Source of the DNA: an uncultured Phocaeicola sp.
GTDB taxonomy: Bacteria; Bacteroidota; Bacteroidia; Bacteroidales; Bacteroidaceae
NCBI GenBank assembly: GCA_948956705.1
Contig: CARCZS010000039.1
Coordinates: forward strand, 1-16,470
Direction of reading: 5' to 3'
DNA length: 16,470 bases
The notes under the pieces were generated by a model. That model searched no databases and was not told the DNA's origin. It saw only the letters and a list, made by a program, of their open reading frames with translations. A program made the translations under genes and the position numbers. Shown here piece by piece: positions 7,074 through 15,666 of this stretch (positions are counted from its first letter, which is position 1; every line of letters starts with the position of its first letter).

Positions 7074-9517
7074 ATCACTTCGATGATTAATTTTTTTTCT
7101 ACTAATTTTGTTCCTTGTACAGTCAGGGTTCCTTTTCCTTTTTCTTCGTCAGATTGTAATAATACTACACATTTTCCCCGAAAGCAACGGCAGTGGGGCT
7201 GTTGGTATGGAAACATATCTGTAGGGTTTCCGTTGTCTACCCCTAATAGCCGGAGTGGTCCACTTACGTGGAAACTGAGTTCATTGGAGGCATAAGGACA
7301 AGGAATTCCGTTTTTATCTGTTATGTCGATCTCTATGCGTATGACTTCATCCGAACCGGCTTTTACAGAATACTTGTTACTGGCAAGGGCGACAGAATGA
7401 GGTGCTTCTGCACTTTGATAACAGTCTGTTGCCACGATTTTTCCTTTTTTTATGCCTCGGGCTTCTATTTTTCCGGGCGAATAAGGAACTAACCATATCA
7501 GTTGCTCCCCTGTATAAGGTTTACTGCCCAAAGATACATTATTTATAAATAACTCTACTGCATCACAGTTGGTATAAATGACTACGGGAATTGTTTTTCC
7601 TTCTTTTCCCGGATGCGTCCAATGCGGAAGAAGGTGTACCATTGGTTTGTCGGTCCATAAACTTTGGTAGAGGAAATAGGCGTCTTTCGGAATGGCAGCT
7701 ATGTCGATAATACCGAAATTGCCACATCGTTGAGGCCATTCGGCTTCACCTAAATAGTCAAAACTGCCCCATCGGAATTCTCCCATTAACCAAGGGAAAG
7801 AACAGGTGCGTTGCCATGATTTACGGGCGCTGATACGTACAGAAGCATTGTCGTAGGACGATTGATAATAGGGATAATCGGATTCTTCGGGGAAGCATTC
7901 TTTTTCCGTCAGGTCAGGTATAGGAAAGACCCGATGTTTAAATTGTTCCCAGTTTATGTTTCCTTTTTCCCAAGGAGCGGGGAAATCCCGTCTTCTCCAT
8001 TGTGTCTGGCTTCGGTATACGCCACGGGTTTGATAAGTGTGCGGTACCTCTGTAGCAATGGCACAAAGTGTTGGGTAGTTTTTGTGGAAGTGTTCTAGTT
8101 CTCCTATTTCTTCTCCATTTCCATTGAAGCCGATAATGTCTAGATAGTTGAATTTTTTTTGATAATCGGTCTTCATACCTCTAGTAGGATCAGTTCCTCC
8201 TTGAGTGACAGGGCGGTCAGGGTCCAGTTGGTGAAATAGGCTGACCAGGTTGTGTTGGATTTCGGGGGTAGCTCCCGTTACTTCGTTGCCGATACTCCAC
8301 ATAATGATAGAGGGATGGTTACGGTCTCGTTTTATGAAATCAGTCATATCTTTTTGCCACCATTCATCAAAGTAATTTCCATAGTCATCGGCGGCTTTAG
8401 GTTGATTCCATCCGTCCAATCCTTCGTTTAGTACCATGATTCCCATCGTATCGCATAAATTATAGAAAGCAGGAGAGAAGGGATTATGACTGGTGCGTAT
8501 CGCATTACATCCCATATCTTTCAATAATTTGAGACGATAATGAAGTAGGTCGTCGGGTACGGCGGCTCCTACAGCACCGACTGTATGATGATCGCATACT
8601 CCTTTTATCTTTAGTGATTTGCCATTGAGCAGGAATCCGCTGACCGGGTTGAATTCTAATTGACGGAAGCCTACAGGTAATCTACATTCATCTAGTATCT
8701 TGTTATCTCTTGTCAGTTGGCATATAAGTGTATAGACGTTAGGAGCATCAGGCGACCATAATAATGGTTTCCTGATGCTCCCTGACAGGAAGCAAAGAGA
8801 ATCTGCAGATGAGACAAATATTTTTTCAGAAGTATCGGCTATGCTACCGTTGGGAGCTTGTAGATATGTTTTTACTTTGATTGGCTTTTTCTCCTGTGTT
8901 TCAATTTCTATAGATAGGGTGTAGGTGGCAGATTGCTTATTTTGTAGCTTGGATCTGAAATGGATTCCGGAATAAGGAATGTGGGTGGGGTTACTGACCA
9001 GCAGGTATACAGGACGATATATTCCTGATCCTGTATACCAACGTCCGGTTAATGCTTTGCTGTGATCTACTTTTACAGCGATTTGGTTCTTGCCTTCTTG
9101 CAAATATGGAGTTAAATCATATACAAAGCTGATATACCCATTAGGACGTTTGCCCAGCCAATGACCGTTTATCCATACTTCGCTGTTCAGATATACGCCC
9201 TCAAATAGGATTTGTACTTTTTTATTTTTCCATTTGGAAGGAATGGTAAAAGTTTTTCGATACCAGCTTATTCCGGCAGGCAGGAAGCCGCTTTGCCAGT
9301 CGGTTCCGTTTTCAAATTGTTTATAAGTGCCTTCTATGCTCCAGTCATGAGGAATATTCAATATGCGCCATTGAGAATCGTTATATGAGGAAGAAGAGGC
9401 TCCTTTGCCTGCATCTCCTAGATGGAATTTCCAGCCTTTACAGAAATTTATGGTTTCTCCGGCAAAAGATGCCAATAAGAAAAATTGTATGCAAACAAAT
9501 AAAAGGATACGTTTCAT
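7070..9517 (-). CDS. Glycoside hydrolase family 2, beta-galactosidase-like (815 aa), periplasmic
   Basis: Probably cleaves terminal beta-galactose from the imported glycan. A signal peptide spans residues 1-20 (ending ASFAG). A GH2 sugar-binding domain follows (about 23-175, with ISWYRKTF, SEVWINGHWLG and TGSGIYRPV), then an Ig-like domain (about 180-288) and the barrel (about 290-625). IRTSHNP at 340-346 is the classic GH2 motif. The acid/base is E412 in WSIGNEV and the likely nucleophile E490 in IATEVPH; E580 in LMGEFRWGSFDYLGE lies in the strand that usually carries a substrate-binding Trp. The C-terminal part (about 640-815) resembles the DUF4982 and Ig-like domains typical of Bacteroides GH2 enzymes. 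The gene is the first enzyme after SusD, behind a 98-nt gap with a hairpin, and overlaps GH20 by 4 nt. It is only distantly similar to the second GH2 of the locus. Confidence 0.92.
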   Translation of the reverse strand: MKRILLFVCIQFFLLASFAGETINFCKGWKFHLGDAGKGASSSSYNDSQWRILNIPHDWSIEGTYKQFENGTDWQSGFLPAGISWYRKTFTIPSKWKNKKVQILFEGVYLNSEVWINGHWLGKRPNGYISFVYDLTPYLQEGKNQIAVKVDHSKALTGRWYTGSGIYRPVYLLVSNPTHIPYSGIHFRSKLQNKQSATYTLSIEIETQEKKPIKVKTYLQAPNGSIADTSEKIFVSSADSLCFLSGSIRKPLLWSPDAPNVYTLICQLTRDNKILDECRLPVGFRQLEFNPVSGFLLNGKSLKIKGVCDHHTVGAVGAAVPDDLLHYRLKLLKDMGCNAIRTSHNPFSPAFYNLCDTMGIMVLNEGLDGWNQPKAADDYGNYFDEWWQKDMTDFIKRDRNHPSIIMWSIGNEVTGATPEIQHNLVSLFHQLDPDRPVTQGGTDPTRGMKTDYQKKFNYLDIIGFNGNGEEIGELEHFHKNYPTLCAIATEVPHTYQTRGVYRSQTQWRRRDFPAPWEKGNINWEQFKHRVFPIPDLTEKECFPEESDYPYYQSSYDNASVRISARKSWQRTCSFPWLMGEFRWGSFDYLGEAEWPQRCGNFGIIDIAAIPKDAYFLYQSLWTDKPMVHLLPHWTHPGKEGKTIPVVIYTNCDAVELFINNVSLGSKPYTGEQLIWLVPYSPGKIEARGIKKGKIVATDCYQSAEAPHSVALASNKYSVKAGSDEVIRIEIDITDKNGIPCPYASNELSFHVSGPLRLLGVDNGNPTDMFPYQQPHCRCFRGKCVVLLQSDEEKGKGTLTVQGTKLVEKKLIIEVI

Positions 9518-9539
9518 GGTTAGTGTGAAGAGAAAGAGA

Positions 9540-9569
9540 GGCTGAATGTTGCTTGAAGAACAATCAGCC
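9540..9569 (-). promoter_or_regulatory. Stem-loop between the SusD gene and the first enzyme gene
   Basis: Arms GGCTGAATGTT (9540-9550) and AACAATCAGCC (9559-9569) are complementary at 10 of 11 positions around an 8-nt loop. On the minus strand the stem is followed by a pyrimidine stretch rather than a true U-run, so it looks like a weak attenuator or an mRNA processing or stability element. Such a structure could let susC/susD transcripts accumulate above those of the enzymes. That role is inferred from position only. Confidence 0.5.
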
Positions 9570-9615
9570 CCAGAACTAATTTACTGATGTTATATATAAG
9601 CTAATACCTGTTGAT

Positions 9616-11157
9616 TTACCATCCTTCACTAGGCGTACAAAGTGGATTGGTGTCAAGTTCTTTGGCTGGTATCGGGAAGTAGTTGAACTTATTGATATTA
9701 TCGGATTTGCCAGTCTGATAGTTTTTATAGCGGGTATCATCACAAGTTTTTAATGTCTGCTCTAACAATCCCCATCTGCGTAAATCGTAGAAACGTTCGC
9801 CTTCCACAAAGAATTCAATGGCGCGTTGGTGTACCAGATCTTCAAAAACCCCTTCTTTGGTTATTGGGCCGCTATAGTCATTCAGGTTGGCGCGTCGGCG
9901 GATTTGATTAATATATCCGATAGATGTGTCTAAAGCCCCTTTGTTCATATAGGCTTCTGCCAGCATCAATAATACATCGGCATAGCGGATGGCTCTTTCA
10001 TTGATGAATGACTTGGGAGGTGCCGGTTCATCTTTTTGAGTCTTCCAGTTCTGATATTTCAAAATCCAGTATGTTTTCCACTTGTCTTGTGCAAAAACTT
10101 CCCGGAAAGGTCTTTGGTAGTAAGTGCATCCCTCATAGTCCCATGCCACAGAACAGCGGGCACGATAATCAAAATTGCCGTCTTTGTCTTTTTCCTTCCA
10201 GAAGATATCCATAATTTGCTGGGTAGGATTTGCTTCATACCATCCTCCGACTTCAGCAGCGGCATATTCTTTAGGGCGGGTATTGGATTGGGTGGAATTG
10301 ATATTTTCTCCATCTCCCCAAAGATCTGTTCCACCCACATCTTCTATCAATAACTCGAAAATACTTTCGGCATTGTTTTCATGAGTGTCATCAAAATTCC
10401 AATTAAAGTCCTCTACTAGTTTGTAGGTGTAAGGATTCTGCGTCAGAGGCTCGAGGACGTTTATCGCTTCTTGCCAATTTTCTTCATAGACATATATTTT
10501 ACCCAAAGCGGCATAAGCGGCTCCTTGTGTAGGCTTTCCTATTTTATTCGTTATGGGCAATAGGGAAGCAGCGGTTTTTAAATCTTCTTTGGCTTGTGCC
10601 CATATATCAGCTTGTGATGATTTTGCTAAAGGGAAAGTCGAGGGAGATTGGGAGGCTGTCAGGCGGAGAGGGGCGTCTTTAAACTCTTTGGCTAACTGGA
10701 ATAAATAGAAGCCACGTATGAAAAGACATTCTCCTTTTACCGAATTTTGAAAATCGGTAGAAAATTGTTCTTTCTTTTCTTCCAGTTTTTGCATAATGGA
10801 GTTGGTACGGTACAAGGCATTGTAAAATTGATAGAACATGCCTTGTGTCAGTGAGTTTGTATTACTATTAGTAAAACGGTTTACTGTATATACATCCGAA
10901 ATATCGTTGCGGAAGTCGACTTCATCGGCTCGGGCTATTCTCAGCATTACACCGCGAGTTCCATAATAACCGCCGTTTAGGGCATTCTTCAGTGGAGTAT
11001 AGCAAGAGGTCAAGGCCAGATTGAAATCGGTTTCATCTTTCCAAAAAGTATCTTCTGTTGCTTGGTTGAGATTGGCCTGGTTTAATTGATCTTCGCAGGA
11101 ACTGAATAGCATGCCTGAAATCAATATGGTCAATGTCGTTTTAATATATGTTTTCAT
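9616..11157 (-). CDS. susD-like: SusD/RagB-family outer-membrane glycan-binding lipoprotein
   Basis: Surface lipoprotein that caps the SusC channel and captures the oligosaccharide before import. The 513-residue protein has a lipoprotein signal peptide with lipobox LFSSC (lipidated C21). It then shows the helical SusD fold: an N-terminal TEDTFWKDETDFNLALTSCY segment (34-53), a TPR-like helical region (about 80-260), and the typical C-terminal RAIEFFVEGERFYDLRRWG motif near residues 437-455. Length is normal for the family. The gene starts 13 nt after the SusC stop, the usual tight coupling, and the two products form a pair. Which glycan it binds cannot be seen. Confidence 0.95.
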   Translation of the reverse strand: MKTYIKTTLTILISGMLFSSCEDQLNQANLNQATEDTFWKDETDFNLALTSCYTPLKNALNGGYYGTRGVMLRIARADEVDFRNDISDVYTVNRFTNSNTNSLTQGMFYQFYNALYRTNSIMQKLEEKKEQFSTDFQNSVKGECLFIRGFYLFQLAKEFKDAPLRLTASQSPSTFPLAKSSQADIWAQAKEDLKTAASLLPITNKIGKPTQGAAYAALGKIYVYEENWQEAINVLEPLTQNPYTYKLVEDFNWNFDDTHENNAESIFELLIEDVGGTDLWGDGENINSTQSNTRPKEYAAAEVGGWYEANPTQQIMDIFWKEKDKDGNFDYRARCSVAWDYEGCTYYQRPFREVFAQDKWKTYWILKYQNWKTQKDEPAPPKSFINERAIRYADVLLMLAEAYMNKGALDTSIGYINQIRRRANLNDYSGPITKEGVFEDLVHQRAIEFFVEGERFYDLRRWGLLEQTLKTCDDTRYKNYQTGKSDNINKFNYFPIPAKELDTNPLCTPSEGW

Positions 11158-11170
11158 AAGATGTTTATTT

Positions 11171-14100
11171 TTAGAATGTTACATTTAGTCCTAACATGAA
11201 AGTACGGTTAGTCGGGTAAATAAAATTATCAAATCCCCGATAATTGGCATTGTCTGCATTGACATCCGGTGAATATCCGCTGTAACTGGTGATAGTAAAT
11301 AAGTTTTCAGCGTTAATATACACACGGGCATGCTGTATGGCACCTTTAAACCATGTCTGAGGAAATGTATAACCTAATTGAACACTGCGGAGACGCAAAT
11401 AAGAACCATTTTCAAGATAACGGTCGGATTCTGCACGGGTATTACGGTTAGGATCATCCCATGTCAGACGTGGATGGGAGGCATTTTTGTTTTCAGGAGT
11501 CCAATAATCCAGGCAACTTGCCAGAAAATTGGAACCTTTGGTTACATCTTCTAATGTCTGACGGGTTGCATTATAAATTTTATTTCCTAACACTCCTTGC
11601 AGTCCGATTGATAAGTCGAAATTTTTGTATCTCATATTACCATTCAGCGCGAAAGTAAAATCGGGAAAAGGACTGCCTTGAAATACACGGTCGTCGTCAT
11701 TGATAACGCCATCGTTGTTGGCATCTACAAATTTTATATCACCCGGTTCGGCGGCTGGTTGTATTTTTTTACCGTCTTTGGCATATGCGTCTACTTCTTC
11801 CTGACTATTGAAATATCCGGCTGTAGAGATAAGCCAATAACCTCCAATAGGATATCCGGCTTTGGTTTCACTGGTAGTGATGTTTTGGTTGGTAGAACCG
11901 CCTTTGATAGATCCGCTTTCACTTCCCATGGCTATTACTTTGTTTTTATTGAAAGACCCAATTAAGTTGATGCCATACGAAATATCCGGATTGGGTTGGT
12001 CCATCCATCCTAAATTGAATTCAAAGCCATTGTTACGTATCTTGCCCGCATTGCGTATAGGGTCATTGGCACCACCGGAAGAGATAGGAATAGGAACGGT
12101 CAGCAAGATATCTTTTGTATTTTTCACATAATAGTCTGCTGTTAAGCTTAGGCGGTTATTAAAAGCCATAAAATCAATGCCGACATTAGTCATAGCGGTT
12201 TCTTCCCATTTTATATCCGGATTGGCAAAATTTTTAGGAAATGCTCCTTGAAGCAGACCACCGTTGCCATCGGGATAATTGATGCCGGTAGTGATGGTGG
12301 AGGAATATTGATAGTTATCGATTTCTTGATTTCCTAAAACGCCATATCCGCCACGAAGCTTTAGCTGATCAAGCCAATGCACGTTTTCCATGAACTTTTC
12401 TTCGGCCACATTCCATCCTAATGAAAAAGAGGGGAAGTAACCATAGCGATTGTTCTTACCGAATTTGGAGGAACCGTCCCGGCGGATAGTGGCGGTGAAT
12501 AAGTATTTATTTTGGTAGGAATAGAATACGCGTCCGAGAATAGAGGTAAGGACACTTCTCCATGAATTGCCTTCGTTGCTGCGATTGGTTGTGGCTGCAT
12601 CTATTTCTTCTAATCCCTGGGGTAATCCTTCACCATAGGCTTGTATGTGGCGGAATCTGCTGTCTTGATAGGTATAACCTGCCAATGCTGAAATTTTATG
12701 CTCTCCGAACGTACGGTCGAAAGTTAATAAATTTTCAACAAGTATATTACGTCTCCTTCTTTGTCTTTCTGTTAATTGGGTGATGCTGTTGGTCGCTAAT
12801 CCAAAATCATATTTATTGAGATAATTCTTATATCTTTCGAAAGAAAAGTCTGGAGTTAAATTCAGTTTGTATTTTAGTCCTTTAAAAAGTTCAATTTGTG
12901 CATACAAGTTAGCGAATATTTTTACATTTTCGTTATAACGGTCCATGATGTTGTCATCAATAATGGCCAATGGGTGAGGAATGTTTACCACATCACCATA
13001 TGTGCCACCATATCCACCTTCACGAGTATCATCATATTTTTCCAAAGTAGGAACACTTTGCAGAATGGTGCCAATCATGCCGCCTCGAAGTTCCTGGTGA
13101 AGGGGCTTGTCATGACTGAATGAAATAATGAGATTTGTTCCAGCAGAGAATATCCCTCTTTTATAATCATTCTTGGATTGGATATTATACCGTTGGTAAT
13201 TGGTACCTTTTACAATACCGTCTTGGTTGAAATAACCTAAGCCGGTGTAATAAGTGGAATATTTTCCACCACCTTTTACAGACAAATTGTAGTTTTGCAT
13301 CAGTGCGGGGCGAAACATGATGTCTTGCCAGTCATTGTCTGGTTTGTTAGCCAGATCGGTAGCCATGTCTAATGCCGGTTTGCCGATAGCTTGACGGGCT
13401 ATAGTGGTAACTTCTGCCCATCCTTTGGCATCTAGCATATCAAGAAATTTGCTGGCAGTTGATATACCTAAGTTGACAGATAAATCAATGATAGGTTTTC
13501 CTTCTGTGTTACTTCCTTCTTTGGTAGTGACAATGATAACACCGTTGGCTGCACGGGAACCGTAGATAGCTGCGGATGAGGCATCTTTCAATACGTCAAT
13601 GCTGGCAATATCATTGGGGTTGATATGATCAATACTGTTCATATACATGCCATCGACAATGTAAAGAGGGGAGGCGTTGTTTAGCGTACCAATACCGCGG
13701 ACCATGATACGGGTTCCCGAACCTGGGGCACCACCTTGAGATACGATGTCTACCCCTGCAATTTTGCCTTGCAGCGCCTGGCCGATGTTGGCGTTACTTT
13801 GTGTATTTAGTTTTTCTGTGTTAATGTTTGCAACAGATCCTGTCAAGTCTGCTTTTTTCTGTACACCGTATCCAATGACTACCACTTCATCAAGAGTTTT
13901 TGTATCTTCTTTTAATAGAAAACGGATACTTTTTTGGTTGTTGATAACCGTTTCTTGTGTGAGGTAACCAATGTAGGAAACTTCGATAACAGATTGTGGT
14001 TCGGCTTCAATACTGAAGTTGCCATCTATATCTGTGATTGTACCTGTTGTGGTTCCCTTTATACGGATGTTGGCTCCGATAATGGGTTCTCCGCTGACAT

Positions 14101-14524
14101 CTGTTACCGTTCCCGTTACTGTTTTAGCTTGTTGTTGAGCATGCAAGTCTTTAATAGCTTCTGTAGTTAAAATAATGTGTGTACCTTCCAGTTCATAGTT
14201 GATACCGGTCCCTGACAGAATTTTGTCCAGTACTTGTGCTACGGCTTCATTTTTGACCTTTACGGAAGTAATTTTGTTAATATCTACTTGGTTATTGTAG
14301 ATAAAAAGATAATCAGTTTGGTTTTCAATTTCATTCAGGATCTTATCCAGTTTAACATTATTCATACGTATGCTGACTTTTGCATTTTGAGAATGGGCAT
14401 TCCCAGCATACGAACAGAACACACAGACCATCAATAGGAAAGTGGAAATTCTCATAATTCTAAAGATTTGTTTAAATCGGGGATTTTTGAAGCAATATCT
14501 CCCCGACAAAGTGTTATTTTTCAT
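11171..14524 (-). CDS. susC-like: SusC/RagA-family TonB-dependent transporter with STN signalling domain
   Basis: Outer-membrane channel that imports the oligosaccharide using TonB energy. The 1117-residue protein has a long basic start and signal peptide (to about residue 45, ending GNAHSQ). An STN (secretin/TonB N-terminal) domain follows (about 48-121), then a carboxypeptidase-regulatory-like domain (about 134-206, with VTDVSGEPIIGANIRIKGT). DEVVVIGYG at 212-220 leads into the plug (about 225-330) and a beta-barrel ending in LNVTF with the usual terminal Phe. The STN domain marks the signalling subclass that contacts a FecR-type anti-sigma factor, which fits the two genes upstream. An internal Met at residue 24 (MRISTFLL) is a less likely start. 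A plus-strand promoter box overlaps the start codon. Confidence 0.95.
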   Translation of the reverse strand: MKNNTLSGRYCFKNPRFKQIFRIMRISTFLLMVCVFCSYAGNAHSQNAKVSIRMNNVKLDKILNEIENQTDYLFIYNNQVDINKITSVKVKNEAVAQVLDKILSGTGINYELEGTHIILTTEAIKDLHAQQQAKTVTGTVTDVSGEPIIGANIRIKGTTTGTITDIDGNFSIEAEPQSVIEVSYIGYLTQETVINNQKSIRFLLKEDTKTLDEVVVIGYGVQKKADLTGSVANINTEKLNTQSNANIGQALQGKIAGVDIVSQGGAPGSGTRIMVRGIGTLNNASPLYIVDGMYMNSIDHINPNDIASIDVLKDASSAAIYGSRAANGVIIVTTKEGSNTEGKPIIDLSVNLGISTASKFLDMLDAKGWAEVTTIARQAIGKPALDMATDLANKPDNDWQDIMFRPALMQNYNLSVKGGGKYSTYYTGLGYFNQDGIVKGTNYQRYNIQSKNDYKRGIFSAGTNLIISFSHDKPLHQELRGGMIGTILQSVPTLEKYDDTREGGYGGTYGDVVNIPHPLAIIDDNIMDRYNENVKIFANLYAQIELFKGLKYKLNLTPDFSFERYKNYLNKYDFGLATNSITQLTERQRRRRNILVENLLTFDRTFGEHKISALAGYTYQDSRFRHIQAYGEGLPQGLEEIDAATTNRSNEGNSWRSVLTSILGRVFYSYQNKYLFTATIRRDGSSKFGKNNRYGYFPSFSLGWNVAEEKFMENVHWLDQLKLRGGYGVLGNQEIDNYQYSSTITTGINYPDGNGGLLQGAFPKNFANPDIKWEETAMTNVGIDFMAFNNRLSLTADYYVKNTKDILLTVPIPISSGGANDPIRNAGKIRNNGFEFNLGWMDQPNPDISYGINLIGSFNKNKVIAMGSESGSIKGGSTNQNITTSETKAGYPIGGYWLISTAGYFNSQEEVDAYAKDGKKIQPAAEPGDIKFVDANNDGVINDDDRVFQGSPFPDFTFALNGNMRYKNFDLSIGLQGVLGNKIYNATRQTLEDVTKGSNFLASCLDYWTPENKNASHPRLTWDDPNRNTRAESDRYLENGSYLRLRSVQLGYTFPQTWFKGAIQHARVYINAENLFTITSYSGYSPDVNADNANYRGFDNFIYPTNRTFMLGLNVTF

Positions 14525-14531
14525 ACCTTTG
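14524..14531 (+). promoter_or_regulatory. Plus-strand -7 promoter box overlapping the susC start codon
   Basis: TACCTTTG here is a perfect match to the Bacteroidetes -7 element TAnnTTTG and is followed by C, the same core as the lipoprotein promoter at 322-329. It points away from susC, antisense to its leader. No good TTTG is found about 20 nt upstream, so the -33 part is weak or absent. Transcription would begin near 14535. As a ribosome binding site for susC, the complementary AAAGG would sit only one base from the ATG, which is too close. Confidence 0.55.
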
Positions 14532-14534
14532 CGT

Positions 14535-14619
14535 TGATTTAAATAGATTTTTTTACTTGAAAAATTGTTTTGAGTCTATGCCGGTAAGTGCGGCAACACT
14601 TATCGGCATTTTTCTTTTT
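14535..14619 (+). ncRNA. Predicted cis-antisense small RNA opposite the susC leader (DonS-like)
   Basis: The plus-strand -7 box at 14524-14531 and the plus-strand terminator at 14578-14619 bracket an RNA of about 85 nt. It is complementary to the susC leader from about 10 nt before the start codon back towards the anti-sigma gene. Its position, between a FecR-type anti-sigma gene and an STN-type susC and transcribed against both, matches the antisense RNAs reported for Bacteroides ECF-controlled PULs (DonS of the B. fragilis don locus and relatives; from memory). By that precedent it would pair with the leader and lower SusC production. No coding potential is seen. The start is approximate, and the -33 element is not recognisable. 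Confidence 0.55.
14578..14619 (+). terminator. Plus-strand intrinsic terminator in the anti-sigma/susC gap
   Basis: Arms ATGCCGGTAAGTG (14578-14590) and CACTTATCGGCAT (14597-14609) surround the 6-nt loop CGGCAA, followed by TTTTCTTTTT. In plus-strand RNA all 13 positions pair, one as G-U. In minus-strand RNA that position would be an A-C mismatch, and no U-run follows. Both points show the terminator works for plus-strand transcription, against the direction of all genes nearby. Confidence 0.75.
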
Positions 14620-14676
14620 AAGGTTAACTTGAGCTTTTCTTCATAGGCTTGTTGTTTTTAGGTTAGTATTGTCTGG

Positions 14677-15612
14677 TCAATTGATGTAAATAATTTCTTC
14701 ATCGTTGGCTCTTTCATATTTAAAATGGATATCCCTTTGCAGCACTCTTAATGCATAATCAATACCGTCTGCTTGACGGAACTTGCCATTATAGGAATAT
14801 TTCAATACCTTTTTGTTATTGATGATGATCCGGATACCATAATATTTTTCAAAATCTTCCATGATGGTCTGGAAAGGTTCATCTTTAAAACAGATCAAAC
14901 CTTCTTTCCAGCGGTAAGGAGTGAAATCGTTTACTTTGGTAACTGCTAACTGCCCGTCTTTTACATATGCTTTATGATGAGGCTTCAAGGTTATTGTCTG
15001 TTCGGGAAAGTGCTGTGAGGTAACTTTTACACTACCTTTCATTAAAGTTGTTTCAAACGCCGTTTGGTCAGGATAAGCATCTACATCAAACTGTGTACCC
15101 AAAACTTCAATGTCATATTTGTCTGTCCGTACAATAAAAGGAGTTTTTTTCTTCTTGGTTACATCAAAATAAGCTTCTCCTTTTAAAAAAACTGTTCGTT
15201 GCTTTTGGCTGAAAGTGACCGGATATTGTAAAGTGGTACGGGCATTCAGCCATACATTAGTTCCATCTGGTAAAGTAATATTGGTACGTTGTCCTGCCGG
15301 AACAGATACTGTATTCATGGCAATGACTTCATTTTCCGATTTATATTCCTGATATAAATAGTTAATGGTAAGCGTCAGTATGATGACGGAAGCTATTTTC
15401 AGCCATTGACGAATAATTTTGGGAATTCGTTTGGTGGAAATGCAGTTATTTGTAGTTTGGTCATCATGCACCATGAGGGCATCGAACAATTTACGCTCTT
15501 TGTAAAAAATGCGCTTGTTCTCTTCGGATGCTTCCATCCATGCTCTTATGTCCATGCCTTCTTGTATAGAAGTAGTTCCGGCAAAAAAACGATGTAGTTT
15601 CTCTTTTTCCAT
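14677..15612 (-). CDS. FecR-family anti-sigma factor (membrane-bound)
   Basis: Holds the upstream ECF sigma factor inactive until the SusC STN domain signals transport. The 311-residue protein has a cytoplasmic N-terminal part (1-69) expected to bind the sigma factor and a single membrane helix (about 70-87, WLKIASVIILTLTINYLY). Its periplasmic FecR domain (about 100-215) carries VSVPAGQRTNITLPDGTNVWLN and VFLKGEAYFDV, motifs typical of Bacteroides FecR proteins. A C-terminal DUF4974-like STN-contact domain follows (about 238-311, with FKDEPFQTIMEDFEKYYG). It begins 54 nt after the sigma-factor stop and is probably co-transcribed with it. Start ATG at 15612 gives normal family length. Confidence 0.95.
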   Translation of the reverse strand: MEKEKLHRFFAGTTSIQEGMDIRAWMEASEENKRIFYKERKLFDALMVHDDQTTNNCISTKRIPKIIRQWLKIASVIILTLTINYLYQEYKSENEVIAMNTVSVPAGQRTNITLPDGTNVWLNARTTLQYPVTFSQKQRTVFLKGEAYFDVTKKKKTPFIVRTDKYDIEVLGTQFDVDAYPDQTAFETTLMKGSVKVTSQHFPEQTITLKPHHKAYVKDGQLAVTKVNDFTPYRWKEGLICFKDEPFQTIMEDFEKYYGIRIIINNKKVLKYSYNGKFRQADGIDYALRVLQRDIHFKYERANDEEIIYIN

Positions 15613-15666
15613 TTTATTGCATTCTTTTATGCTTCTATATAAACAGCACTTCAGAATGGAAAATTC

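Noticed and set aside
14578..14610. The gap hairpin as a terminator for the anti-sigma gene on the minus strand
   Set aside because: On that strand it has an A-C mismatch and no U-run after it; the T-run lies on the plus-strand side.
15613..15666. A separate promoter or terminator between the sigma and anti-sigma genes
   Set aside because: Only a 4-bp GCAT/ATGC pairing is present and no TAnnTTTG box; co-transcription is simpler.
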